64,000 nucleotides of DNA from Roseicella frigidaeris. GTDB taxonomy: Bacteria > Pseudomonadota > Alphaproteobacteria > Acetobacterales > Acetobacteraceae. This document shows, piece after piece, positions 32,341-41,097 of the stretch. The stretch is from the NCBI RefSeq assembly GCF_003258945.1, contig NZ_QLIX01000007.1, forward strand, positions 62,001 to 126,000, written 5' to 3'. Position 1 is the first letter of the stretch; each line of letters starts with the position of its first letter. The translations under genes were made by a program, and so were the position numbers. Under the pieces are notes generated by a model. It made no database searches and was not told the DNA's origin. It was given only the letters and a program-made list of their open reading frames with translations.

Positions 32341-33664
32341 CCTCCGCCGCCAGGGAGGACGGCGCCGCCGTGCCGTCCGATCGTGGCGCCTGTTGCCGGT
32401 CCGCGGCGCGCATGAGGATGGCGACGTCCTGGCCATCATCCGAATCGGCATGGAGGCCCGACCACCCCCCCTTGAGGTAGGGCCGGGCAAGCCGCAACCC
32501 GGCCTGGGCAATCAGGCGGCGCATGGCGGCATCGGTGAAGGCAACGGCGCCGCGCGGATAGACCGGGTCGTTGGCATAGACGCCGTCGCTCAGGGGAATG
32601 TCGAATTTCGCCGCCCAGCCGGTGGTGCCCGCCCTGCGCGCCGCGGCAAGCGCCTCCGGCGTGTGCAGGAAGAAGGACGCATAGACCTTGCCGTCGGGCT
32701 TCAGCACGCGGGCGAACTCGCGCATGTAATGCAGCACCTCCTCCTCGAAGAGGTGGGTGAACACCGATGCCAGGAAGATCCGATCGACCGAGCCATCCGG
32801 CACCGGCAAGGCGAAGTCCATGGACCTCTTGCGGCCATGCGGATTGTAGAGCTCGTTTTCCGCGTCGAAATGGTGGAATGTGAAATTCAGGTGCCTGGGC
32901 GTGATGTTGTTCTGGCACCACAGGATGCTGTCTCGCGTGACGTCGATGCCGATGTAGCGGCCCGTCGCGTCCAGCAATTTCAAGAACTGCAGGGCATCGC
33001 GGCCGATGCCGCACCCCACCTCGAGCAGCGTCATGTCCGGGGCGAGGCCCGTGAAGCGGTCATAGAGCTCGACATGGCGCTGTCCCATCCAGCCGAACGT
33101 CTCCGGCCCGGCTCCGGTCAGCGAAATCAGATGGACGGGGATGCGGAACCCCTCGAACTCGAACAGCCCGTATCGCGCCGGCACCCTGATCGCGTGGCTC
33201 GGGACGGTGACGTTCACGTCGCCCCAGGTCACCGGGAACCCGGCTGCCTTCTCGATCGGCGTGACCTGCAGGAGGTCGCCGTCCTCGAAGCCAAAGGTCT
33301 CGAACGCCGCGGGATCGATCGACCAGCTCTGCTCGCCGCGGGTGATCCTGATCCGCACCGGCTCGCGCAACATCGCGCACTCGGCCTCAAGGGCTGCCTG
33401 CCTGGCCTCGAGCGTCGCGCAGGCAGCCTGCAGGCCCGTGCGCTCGGCGTCGAGGGGCGCGCCAGCAGGCTGGAGGGTTGTCGACTGGCGAAGCAGCTCG
33501 GCGTTGCGTTGCAGGAGTGCCGCGTGCTCCGCGGCCAGTGCCGCCCGGGCCTGTTCCAGCGCTGCCGATCGCTGGATCGTCTCCCGAAGAACGTCGTTCA
33601 ACCGACGATAGGGAGGGCAAAATCGCAGCGCGGCCGCGCGCCCGAGCGCTCGAATGTTTCGCAT
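32327..33664 (-). CDS. SAM-dependent methyltransferase with N-terminal coiled coil
   Basis: 445 residues. An Ala/Leu-rich coiled coil (about 25-100, ALEQARAALAAEHAALLQRN) precedes a short beta region and a class I methyltransferase domain with motif I LLEVGCGIGRDALQFL near residue 215 and the acidic end of beta-2 in YIGIDVTRDSI. FTHLFEEEVLHYMREFARVLKPDG is the usual motif IV-V region. The substrate is unknown; the architecture resembles enzymes that modify cell-surface glycans. It uses less extreme GC codons than its neighbours. The C-terminus runs into a 17-bp tandem repeat. Confidence 0.85.
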   Translation of the reverse strand: MRNIRALGRAAALRFCPPYRRLNDVLRETIQRSAALEQARAALAAEHAALLQRNAELLRQSTTLQPAGAPLDAERTGLQAACATLEARQAALEAECAMLREPVRIRITRGEQSWSIDPAAFETFGFEDGDLLQVTPIEKAAGFPVTWGDVNVTVPSHAIRVPARYGLFEFEGFRIPVHLISLTGAGPETFGWMGQRHVELYDRFTGLAPDMTLLEVGCGIGRDALQFLKLLDATGRYIGIDVTRDSILWCQNNITPRHLNFTFHHFDAENELYNPHGRKRSMDFALPVPDGSVDRIFLASVFTHLFEEEVLHYMREFARVLKPDGKVYASFFLHTPEALAAARRAGTTGWAAKFDIPLSDGVYANDPVYPRGAVAFTDAAMRRLIAQAGLRLARPYLKGGWSGLHADSDDGQDVAILMRAADRQQAPRSDGTAAPSSLAAEAQGR

Positions 33665-33899
33665 CGGAATGCCTCATATCGGCTTCAATATGCCCCGATC
33701 ATAAGACGAACGATGCGGCCGGAGACACAATTTCCGGCCTGCCAGCCTCGAAGCCCGGCCCAGGCGGCCCCGCTTCAGGGCGGGGGTTCGCGGCGTGGCG
33801 CCGAGGCACGATGCGCCTCCTGGCCAGACGGACGAAGCCGGCGGCGATGCGGCAGCGCTCCCCGCCCACCGACCGCGCGCGGCGGCGGCGCGGCCGCGC

Positions 33900-36215
33900 T
33901 CAGCCCCAGAGGAACCGCCCCAGCTCCGCCAGCGCCACCGGCCGGCCGAGATGGTAGCCCTGCGCCTCCGGGCAGCCGGCGCCGCGCACCATGGCGAGGT
34001 GCTCGGCCTCCTCCACCCCCTCGGCGGTCGCGGTCATGCCGAGCTCGGCCGCGAGCCCGGCCACCGAGCGGACGATCGCCAGGCAATCCGGCCGCCGCAC
34101 CGCATCCCGCACGAAGGACTGGTCGATCTTGATCTTGTCGAAGCGGAAGACGCGCAGATAGGCCAGCGAGGCGTAGCCGGTGCCGAAATCGTCGAGCGCC
34201 AGCCGCACGCCCATGGTCCTGAGCTCGCGCAGCGTCGCCAGCACCGTCTCGTTGTGCTGCAGCAGCACGGATTCCGTGATCTCGAGCTCGAGCCGCTCGG
34301 CCGGCAGGCCGGCCTCGGCCAGGGCCTCGCGGACCAGGCGCGGCACCTCGCCGCCGATCATCTGCACCGGCGAGAGGTTGACCGCCACCTTCATCCCCGC
34401 CGGCCAGGTCGCCGCATCGGCGCAGGCGCGCCGCAGCACCCATTCGCCGAGTTGCAGGATCAGGCCGGATTCCTCGGCGACGGGCACGAACTCGGCCGGC
34501 GGGATCGGGCCGCGATAGGGGTGGTTCCAGCGCAGCAGCGCCTCGAAGCCGCTCGCCCGGTTGCGCCGCAGGTCGATGATCGGCTGGTAGGCGACCGCCA
34601 CCCCGCTGCCGCTCAGCGCCTCACGCAGGTCGGCCAGCAGCAGCAGCCGGTTCTCCCGCTGCGTCGCCATCGGCGGCGTGAAGCAGCGGATGCTGCCCCG
34701 CTCCTCGGCACGGGCGCGGAACAGCGCCAGGTCGGCATGGCGGAGCAGCGCCTCGGCCTGCGGCGCCGGGCCCTGGCCGATGGCGATGCCGATGGTCACG
34801 CCGATGCTGGCGCGATACTCGCCGAGCGCGAAGGGCGCGGTCAGCGCCCTCCGGACCCGGCTGGCCATCACCATCGCCCGCGTCTGCGCATCCTCGCCCG
34901 GCAGCAGCAGGGCGAACTCGTCCCCGTCGAGGCGGGCCGCGAGGTCGCCGGGTTCGAGGCAGCCGAGGATCCGTGCCGCCGCCTCGCGCAGCAGCAGGTC
35001 GCCGACCATGTGGCCGAGCGCGTCGTTCACGCCGCGGAAGCCGTCGAGGTCGAGCGCCAGCACCGCCACCGGCGTCCCGGCCCGGCCCGCCTGCAGCAGC
35101 CGGTCCTGGAGGGCAGCGCGGTTCGGCATCCCGGTCAGCGGGTCGTGCAGCGCGAGGAAGCGGATGCGGGCCTCGGCCTCGCGCCGCTCGGTGATGTCCT
35201 CGAGGGTGATGGCCAGGCCGTCGCCGAGCCGGGTCGCGTGCAGGCGCAGCCAGACCATGTCCCGGCCGCGCCGGTGGCACTCCTCCGACCGCAGCGGCTC
35301 GCCCCGGGCCAGGACCTCGGCGAGGGCCTGGAGCAGCGCCTCGCAGCGCGGGTGCCCGGCCAGCAGCCGGCGCAGCGGCCCGCCCTGCACCGCCTCGCGG
35401 CTGGCGTCGAAGAGCCGGGCCGCGGCCGGGTTCAGGTAGTCGATGGTGAAGCCGGGACAGGCCGCCCCGGCCTCGCCATCGGGATGCACCAGCATGAACC
35501 CGTCCGGCAGGGCATCCTGCGCCGCGCGGAACTGCCGCTCCACCGTGGCCCGCGCCGCCTCGGCGGCGTGCAGGCCGGTGAGCTCGACCATGACCGTCAC
35601 CGCGCCCACGACCTGCCCCGCCAGGTTGCGCAGCGGGCTCGGGAAGGCGGCGAAGGGGATCCGGCGGCCATCCGGTCGCTCGGCATAGACCCAGCTCCCC
35701 GGCGGCGGCCGTTGCCCGCGCAGGCAGAGCGCCGTGGCCGATTGCTCGGGTGGCACGGGGGTCCCGTCCGGGGCGAAGAGCCGCCAGGCACCGCACCAGT
35801 GCCGCTCCAGCAGCGGCGGCGACCAGCCCCAGAGCTCGGCCGCGGCGGCATTGTAGAAGGCGAGGCGGCCGGTGGCGTCGACGGTGCTGACCGCGATGCC
35901 GAGCGCCTCGATCAGCGCCCGCTCGCGCCAGCGCAGCAGGTCGCAGGCCTCGCCGGGGCAGGGTTGGCCCGTGGCCTCGATCGCGGCCAGCAGCGCCGAG
36001 GGCAGGGCCGAGCCGGGCGCGGCCAGGCTGGGCGCCGGGAGGGGCGAGACGGGATCGGCCTCGGTGTCGGGCGGGACGGGGCCGGCCTCGGGGCCGGGCG
36101 AGACAGGACCGGCCTTGGGGCCGGCGGGCGGCACGGACGCGCCGCTGCCCTCCGAGGCAGGAGGAGCGGCCCGGTCACGGGACAGCATCAGGCCGGGTCC
36201 GGGAAGGCGACGCAT
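33900..36215 (-). CDS. PAS-GGDEF-EAL cyclic-di-GMP signalling protein
   Basis: 771 residues. After a Pro/Gly-rich start, two PAS-like sensor domains (about 75-335) are followed by GGDEF (about 345-500) and EAL (about 515-765). The cyclase signature reads RLDGDEFALLL, so the first Gly of GGDEF is Asp, and cyclase activity is uncertain. The phosphodiesterase half has all expected residues: EALLRW, NLSPVQM, EITESVLL, DDFGTGYASL, KIDQSFV, EGVEE and EAQGYHLGRP. It is most likely a phosphodiesterase. No membrane helix is seen, so it is cytosolic. The 293-base gap upstream (to 36508) holds no gene. Confidence 0.9.
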   Translation of the reverse strand: MRRLPGPGLMLSRDRAAPPASEGSGASVPPAGPKAGPVSPGPEAGPVPPDTEADPVSPLPAPSLAAPGSALPSALLAAIEATGQPCPGEACDLLRWRERALIEALGIAVSTVDATGRLAFYNAAAAELWGWSPPLLERHWCGAWRLFAPDGTPVPPEQSATALCLRGQRPPPGSWVYAERPDGRRIPFAAFPSPLRNLAGQVVGAVTVMVELTGLHAAEAARATVERQFRAAQDALPDGFMLVHPDGEAGAACPGFTIDYLNPAAARLFDASREAVQGGPLRRLLAGHPRCEALLQALAEVLARGEPLRSEECHRRGRDMVWLRLHATRLGDGLAITLEDITERREAEARIRFLALHDPLTGMPNRAALQDRLLQAGRAGTPVAVLALDLDGFRGVNDALGHMVGDLLLREAAARILGCLEPGDLAARLDGDEFALLLPGEDAQTRAMVMASRVRRALTAPFALGEYRASIGVTIGIAIGQGPAPQAEALLRHADLALFRARAEERGSIRCFTPPMATQRENRLLLLADLREALSGSGVAVAYQPIIDLRRNRASGFEALLRWNHPYRGPIPPAEFVPVAEESGLILQLGEWVLRRACADAATWPAGMKVAVNLSPVQMIGGEVPRLVREALAEAGLPAERLELEITESVLLQHNETVLATLRELRTMGVRLALDDFGTGYASLAYLRVFRFDKIKIDQSFVRDAVRRPDCLAIVRSVAGLAAELGMTATAEGVEEAEHLAMVRGAGCPEAQGYHLGRPVALAELGRFLWG

Positions 36216-36508
36216 AGCTGGGCATTAATCACTGGAGAGTTATGTAATGCAATCGAATCCGATTGCCCGGCCGCATCGCTCGGCGCGGACGAAGTCGGCG
36301 GGACGCCCCATGCCTGCATGCGAACGGAACCGCCCCCCTTTGCCCCGCCCGCGGCGACCGGCGGAGCATCCCCGGCGGCCGTGGATCAGCAGGCCATCGA
36401 AAGCATGACCAATGTCCTGATCCCAACGGCCGCGACGACCGGGCAATCGGCCCCTCGGCGCCCAGGCCGGCCGGGGCGCGGGCCCAGCCCCGCCCGCCCG
36501 CCGCCGCA

Positions 36509-37426
36509 TCACGCCTTGCGGAGCAAGCGCCCCGATCGGCCGCCCCCCGCGGGCCCGTCCGGCGGCCGGGCGAGCCCCGCCTGGCGCGCCCGCTCGCTCA
36601 TCACGCAGGCGAAGACCACGACCGCGCCGCCGGCGAGCATCGCCGGGTCCGGCCAGAGCCCCCACAGGGCGAGGTCGAGGCCGACCGAGACCGGCAGCGC
36701 GACGAAGCCGTAGGGGCCAAGCCTGGCCGCATCGGCATGGCGATAGGCGGCGGCGGCCAGCACCACCGCGCCGCCGGCGATCACCCCGTTCAGGCCGAGC
36801 CGCAGCCAATCGGCCGGGGGCGGCGGCACCCAGTTCTGCGCCGCCAGCGGGGCGAAGATCAGCAATCCGGCGAGGCCCGGCCAGAGCAGCACGCCCGCCA
36901 GCCCCGGCTCGGCCCGCAGCCGCCGGTTCACCGTCTGGGTGACGGCGAAGGCCAGGGTGCCGATGGCGACGGCGGCATAGCCGGCGAGCGGCGCCTCCGC
37001 CCCGGCGGCCAGGCGCGGCGCCACGGCGAGCAGCACCCCGGCGAAGCCGACGAGGCACCAGACCCAGGCCAGGCGCGGCACCGGCTCGCGCAGCACCAGC
37101 GCGGCCAGCGCCAGGGTGAGGAGCGGCGCGGTGAAGAAGACGAGGTAGCCCGCAGCCAGCGGCAATTGCCGGAAGGCGAGGAAGAAGCTCGCGGAGGAGA
37201 CCAGCATCGATGCCACCCGGACCGCGTGCAGCCCCGGCCGGCGGGTGCGGAGCGGCCCGCCGAAGCCCGGCCACAGCAGCCGGGCCAGCAGGAAGGCGGG
37301 CACCAGCACGACATGGCGCAGGAGGATCACCTGGCCGACGCCATACTGGCCGGAGAGCAGCTTGCCGTTCGCGTCCAGCAGGCTGAACAGCACGATGCCG
37401 GCCAGCAGCAGCGCCGGTCCCTTCAC
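36509..37426 (-). CDS. DMT-superfamily exporter (EamA/RhaT type)
   Basis: A 305-residue inner-membrane protein with about ten hydrophobic helices and two EamA repeats. The first starts ALLLAGIVLFSLLDANGKLL and the second near YAAVAIGTLAFAVTQTVNRRL. GYLVFFTAPLLTLALAALVLREPVPR is the typical end of repeat 1. EamA proteins export metabolites or amino acids; the substrate is unknown. It is divergent from pyrD, with 89 bases between. Confidence 0.88.
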   Translation of the reverse strand: MKGPALLLAGIVLFSLLDANGKLLSGQYGVGQVILLRHVVLVPAFLLARLLWPGFGGPLRTRRPGLHAVRVASMLVSSASFFLAFRQLPLAAGYLVFFTAPLLTLALAALVLREPVPRLAWVWCLVGFAGVLLAVAPRLAAGAEAPLAGYAAVAIGTLAFAVTQTVNRRLRAEPGLAGVLLWPGLAGLLIFAPLAAQNWVPPPPADWLRLGLNGVIAGGAVVLAAAAYRHADAARLGPYGFVALPVSVGLDLALWGLWPDPAMLAGGAVVVFACVMSERARQAGLARPPDGPAGGGRSGRLLRKA

Positions 37427-37515
37427 CGCCTGTCCTCCCCTTCCCCTGCCCGCTTCTCGGCGCTGCCGCTGCGCCGGTCAACCGCCCGCGCGCGTCCCGG
37501 GCTTCCCTTGGCGGC

Positions 37516-38595
37516 ATGGCTCGGGCATTCACCGCGGCAATGACCCCGCGCCTGGCCTCCGCCCTCCTGCCGCTGCTGCGGCGCCTCGATGCCGAGACGG
37601 CGCATGGGCTGGCGCTGCGCGCCCTCGGCGCCGGCCTCGCCGGCCGCGACGCCGCGCCCGATGATCCGCGCCTCGCCACCGAGGCCTTCGGGCTCCGCTT
37701 CCGCAACCCGATCGGCCTCGCCGCCGGCTTCGACAAGAATGCCGAGGCGGTGCTGCCGCTGATGCGGCTCGGCTTCGGCTTCGTCGAGGCCGGCACCGTC
37801 ACGCCGCGGCCGCAGCCGGGCAATCCCCGGCCGCGGCTGTTCCGGCTGGAGGAGGACCGGGCGGTCATCAACCGCATGGGCTTCAACAATGCCGGGCTCG
37901 AGGCCTATCGCCGGCGCCTCGCCGGCCTGGCGCGGCCGCTGCCCGCGGTGCTCGGCGGCAATATCGGGGTCAACAAGGAGGGCGCCGAGCCGCGGCGCGA
38001 CTACCCGGCGCTCTATGCCGCCCTCGCCCCGGTGGTCGATTACGTCACGGTCAACGTCTCCTCGCCCAACACGCCCGGCCTGCGCGACCTGCAGGGCGAG
38101 GAGCGGCTGGCCGAGATCCTGGATGCCATCGCCGCGGTGCGGCGGCCGGGCGATCCGCCGCTGCTGGTCAAGATCGCGCCCGACCTCGCCGAGGCGGCGC
38201 TGCCGCCCCTCGTCGCCGCCTGCGCGGCGCGCGGCGTGGCGGGGCTGATCGTCTCCAACACCACCATCGCGCGGCCGGACAGCCTGCGCTCGCCGCATCG
38301 GGGCGAGGCGGGCGGGCTCTCCGGCGCGCCGCTCCTCGCCCGCTCCACCGAGATGCTGCGCGCCTGCCACCGCGCCGCCCGCGGCACCGGCCTCGCCCTG
38401 ATCGGCGTCGGCGGCGTCGCCTCGGGCGCCGAGGCCTATGCCAAGATCCGCGCCGGCGCCGCGCTGGTGCAGCTCTACACCGGCTTCGCCCTGGCCGGGC
38501 CGGCGCTGATCCCGCGCCTCAAGCGCGAGCTGGCGGCCTTGCTGGCGCGCGACGGCATCGCGCATGTCGCGGATGCGGTCGGCCGGGATGCTTGA
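37516..38595 (+). CDS. pyrD: Dihydroorotate dehydrogenase (quinone), class 2
   Basis: 359 residues. It oxidises dihydroorotate to orotate in pyrimidine synthesis, using FMN and ubiquinone at the inner membrane. The N-terminal helices (LASALLPLLRRLDAETAHGLAL) form the membrane-associated quinone tunnel of class 2. NPIGLAAGFDKNAEA, GFVEAGTVTPRPQPGNP, INRMGFNNAGLEAY and the catalytic serine region VNVSSPNTPGLRDLQ are all present, as are the FMN-phosphate motifs LIGVGGVASGAEAYAKI and LVQLYTGFALAGP. Length is normal. A family A repeat follows the stop. Confidence 0.97.
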   Translation: MARAFTAAMTPRLASALLPLLRRLDAETAHGLALRALGAGLAGRDAAPDDPRLATEAFGLRFRNPIGLAAGFDKNAEAVLPLMRLGFGFVEAGTVTPRPQPGNPRPRLFRLEEDRAVINRMGFNNAGLEAYRRRLAGLARPLPAVLGGNIGVNKEGAEPRRDYPALYAALAPVVDYVTVNVSSPNTPGLRDLQGEERLAEILDAIAAVRRPGDPPLLVKIAPDLAEAALPPLVAACAARGVAGLIVSNTTIARPDSLRSPHRGEAGGLSGAPLLARSTEMLRACHRAARGTGLALIGVGGVASGAEAYAKIRAGAALVQLYTGFALAGPALIPRLKRELAALLARDGIAHVADAVGRDA

Positions 38596-38597
38596 TG

Positions 38598-38697
38598 TCC
38601 CCACGAAGCCGCTGCGCGTCTTCGCGGCAGCCCCATGGCGTCCCCTCCTGCCCCAGAGACGTCACGGCCTGCCGAGGCGAAGCCTCGGAAGGGCAAG
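38598..38697. repeat. Family A intergenic repeat, copy 4
   Basis: TCCCCACGAAGCCGCTGCGCG..CGGCAGCCCCATGG..GACGTCACGGCCTGCCGAGGC, with the closing hairpin CTGCCGAGGC...GCCTCGG. It starts two bases after the pyrD stop and has the same orientation as copies 2 and 3. Confidence 0.7.
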
Positions 38698-38753
38698 GGG
38701 CAGCGATGGCTTCAGCGGGCGCCGCCCGCCCCACCTCTCGACAGGATGTCCCG

Positions 38754-39614
38754 ATGCAGATCCTCGACGGCATCGCCCCTCTCGCCGATCGCTACGACGG
38801 CTACGTGCTCGATCTCTGGGGCGTCGTGCATGACGGCAAGCGGCCCTATCCGGGCGTGCCGGAGGCGCTCGGAGCGCTCAAGCGCGCGGGCAAGCGCGTC
38901 GTCTTCCTGACCAATGCGCCGCGCCGGTCCTGGTTCATCGCCGGCATGCTGGACCGCATGGGGCTCGACCGGGCGCTCTATGACGGCATCATCTCCTCCG
39001 GCGAGCTCGCCTGGCGGATGCTGAAGGCGCGCCGGCATCCCTGGTTCGCCCGGCTCGGCCCGCGCGCCGTCCATATCGGCCCGGAGCGCGACCTCTCGGT
39101 GGTGGAGGATGGCGTGGCCGAGCTGGTGGCGGACCCGGCCGCGGCCGATTTCCTGCTGAACACCGGCCCCGACCCGGAGCGCGGCTCGGAGGATGCCAGC
39201 GCCTATCTGCCGGCGCTGGAGGCGGCGGCGCGGCACCAGCTGCCCATGCTCTGCGTCAACCCGGACCGGCATGTGATGGTGGGCGCGGAGCGGCTGATCT
39301 GCGCCGGGGCGCTGGCCGATCTCTACAAACCGCTCTGCGGCGACATCTTCGAGGTCGGCAAGCCCGACCCGGCGGTCTACGACCCGGTGCTGGAGCTGCT
39401 CGGCATCGATGACCGGCGCCGCGTGGTGGCGATCGGCGACACGCCGCACACCGACCTCGCGGGGGCGCAGGCGGCGGGGCTGGACGCGCTCTGGGCCCTG
39501 ACCGGTCTCGCCCAGCATGCGCTCGGCGACAGCCCGACGGCGGAGACGCTGCGCCAGGTGGCGCTGCGGGAAGGCGTCGATCCCATCGCCGCCCTCCGCG
39601 CGCTGCGCTGGTAG
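38754..39614 (+). CDS. HAD superfamily class IIA phosphatase
   Basis: 286 residues, TIGR01459-like HAD hydrolase. Motif I DLWGVVHDGK has the nucleophile Asp in YVLDLWGVVHDG. Motif II is VVFLTNAPR, motif III includes LYKPLCGDIFEVGKPDPAVYD, and motif IV is AIGDTPHTDLAGA. It is a class IIA cap member, related to NagD and sugar-phosphate phosphatases. The start at 38754 has an AGGA ribosome site upstream (38742-38745). It lies downstream of pyrD; a functional link to nucleotides is possible but unproven. Confidence 0.9.
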   Translation: MQILDGIAPLADRYDGYVLDLWGVVHDGKRPYPGVPEALGALKRAGKRVVFLTNAPRRSWFIAGMLDRMGLDRALYDGIISSGELAWRMLKARRHPWFARLGPRAVHIGPERDLSVVEDGVAELVADPAAADFLLNTGPDPERGSEDASAYLPALEAAARHQLPMLCVNPDRHVMVGAERLICAGALADLYKPLCGDIFEVGKPDPAVYDPVLELLGIDDRRRVVAIGDTPHTDLAGAQAAGLDALWALTGLAQHALGDSPTAETLRQVALREGVDPIAALRALRW

Positions 39615-39638
39615 GGGCGCCGCGACGGCGCGGCCGCC

Positions 39639-39872
39639 TCAGGCCGTGGCGTCGGGCGCGCGCTCGTCCTCGACCGGCCGCGGCATGCCGCGCTGGCTGA
39701 TGACGATCATGCAGGTGGCGGCGACCATGAAGGCGAGCGCGGCCAGGTCGCCGAGATGATAGCCGGTGCCGAGCCGCTCCCGCCCGAAGATGGCGAGGCC
39801 GCCGAGCACCGCCATGGCAATGGTCCAGGGCCACAGATACTGGCCGATATGCGACATGATTCGTTGGGCCAT
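39639..39872 (-). CDS. Small two-helix membrane protein
   Basis: 77 residues with two predicted membrane helices (YLWPWTIAMAVLGGLAIFG and LAALAFMVAATCMIVISQRG) and a charged tail ending in ERAPDATA. No family is recognised. It is convergent with the HAD gene, with a 24-base gap. Confidence 0.65.
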   Translation of the reverse strand: MAQRIMSHIGQYLWPWTIAMAVLGGLAIFGRERLGTGYHLGDLAALAFMVAATCMIVISQRGMPRPVEDERAPDATA

Positions 39873-39975
39873 GCGTCGGACGTTCCTTCTTTTGGATGGC
39901 GACGACGCGTGATCTACCAGCCAGGCCGTGTATCTGGGGCGTTACATGCCTCAACTCGGCGGGAGTGGCGCTGCG

Positions 39976-41028
39976 TCAGCGCAGGGCCAGCTCCGCATTG
40001 GCCTTGCGGGTCTGCTGGTAGAGCTCGGTCATCTCGCGCAGGCTCGTCCCCGAGCGGCAATGGACGGCCTCGAACAGCCGCATGATGAACTGGATGATGG
40101 GACGGTGCGGGTGCCGGCCATCCTGCTCGTAGCGGGAGAAGAAGAGGTCGGTGATGATCTCGTAGGAAGGCCAGTAGAACAGGTCGCGGTTCAGGCAGGG
40201 CCCGGCCTCGCGCAGCATCTCGTCGAGCGCGGCGCGGAGGATCGCCTTCGACGCCGAGTTGGCGGAGATGCACCCGACCGGGCGGAAGGTCGCCGCCAGC
40301 GGGACGGGCGACAGGGTGAACAGCAGCTTGGCGTCCGGGACGTGGCGACGGACGAGCTCGTGGATGCGCAGCAGGGCGGCCTTGGTCTCGGCCATGCTGC
40401 AGACCCGGAAACGGTGCCGGCCGGGATCGTAGTGCTCGACCGGGACGGCGCGCCAGAACACGCCGCCGGTTTGCTCGTCGTACCAGACCTCGGACAGGCC
40501 GAGGGTGATGATGAAGAACTGGGTGTCGAGCAGGGCGCTGCGCGTGCGGGTGCGCACCGTCTCGGTGGCGCCATACTGCTCGGCCTTGTAGCCGTGCCAG
40601 AGCCCGTCCGGCGGCTCGACGCCCTCCAGCGCCCATTCGAGCTGGCCGAGCAGGCTGTGGACGTTCACCAGCCCCTCGCCCATCGAGGACAGGTAGATGT
40701 CCGGCGCCCGGTCCTTCGAGGTCGTGTAGCCGATGCCGCGGAGATGGTTGGTGATGTTCTCCGCGAAGCAGGACCCGAAGGCGGTGATCCTGGTGTCCCT
40801 GTCGATGGAGGGTTCGTCCGGCATCCAGCCCCGGAGCAGGAATCGCTCGAGGAAATCGGGCGAATGATGGTCCTTGAGGTAAGGGTTGAAGTTGCAATTC
40901 TCGCCCCGGAAGAACGAGGAGCCGATCGACTTCGCAATCTCTCCCTTCGGCGTATGGGTCAGGGTCTCCTGACGGCCGAAGCTTCCCAGAATGGTCATGC
41001 CCGCGATCACCCCGCTGCGGCCTGCCAT
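39976..41028 (-). CDS. GSCFA-domain protein
   Basis: 350 residues with the family signature ITAFGSCFAENITNHL near residue 82. GSCFA proteins are SGNH-hydrolase-related. LSSMGEGLVNVHSLLGQLEWAL and FIITLGLSEVWYDE follow, and LFTLSPVPLAATFRP carries the later block. They are often found with polysaccharide or surface-modification genes; the exact function is unknown. Codon use is less GC-rich than in the flanks, suggesting transfer. A perfect AT-rich palindrome lies 25 bases upstream. Met at 40998 is an alternative start. Confidence 0.87.
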   Translation of the reverse strand: MAGRSGVIAGMTILGSFGRQETLTHTPKGEIAKSIGSSFFRGENCNFNPYLKDHHSPDFLERFLLRGWMPDEPSIDRDTRITAFGSCFAENITNHLRGIGYTTSKDRAPDIYLSSMGEGLVNVHSLLGQLEWALEGVEPPDGLWHGYKAEQYGATETVRTRTRSALLDTQFFIITLGLSEVWYDEQTGGVFWRAVPVEHYDPGRHRFRVCSMAETKAALLRIHELVRRHVPDAKLLFTLSPVPLAATFRPVGCISANSASKAILRAALDEMLREAGPCLNRDLFYWPSYEIITDLFFSRYEQDGRHPHRPIIQFIMRLFEAVHCRSGTSLREMTELYQQTRKANAELALR

Positions 41029-41052
41029 TGAAATGGCGGACAGGCCGCAGCG

Positions 41053-41076
41053 GATATACTCAATCCTGAGTATATC
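41053..41076. promoter_or_regulatory. AT-rich palindrome upstream of the GSCFA gene
   Basis: GATATACTCA-ATCC-TGAGTATATC, a perfect 10-bp inverted repeat that ends 24 bases before the GSCFA start. It is strikingly AT-rich in this region, and its size suits a dimeric regulator binding site. It is also 3' of the amidase gene's neighbour boundary (both minus strand), so it may serve as a promoter-proximal operator. Confidence 0.5.
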
Positions 41077-41097
41077 TTGTATCGAAATTTATCAATC

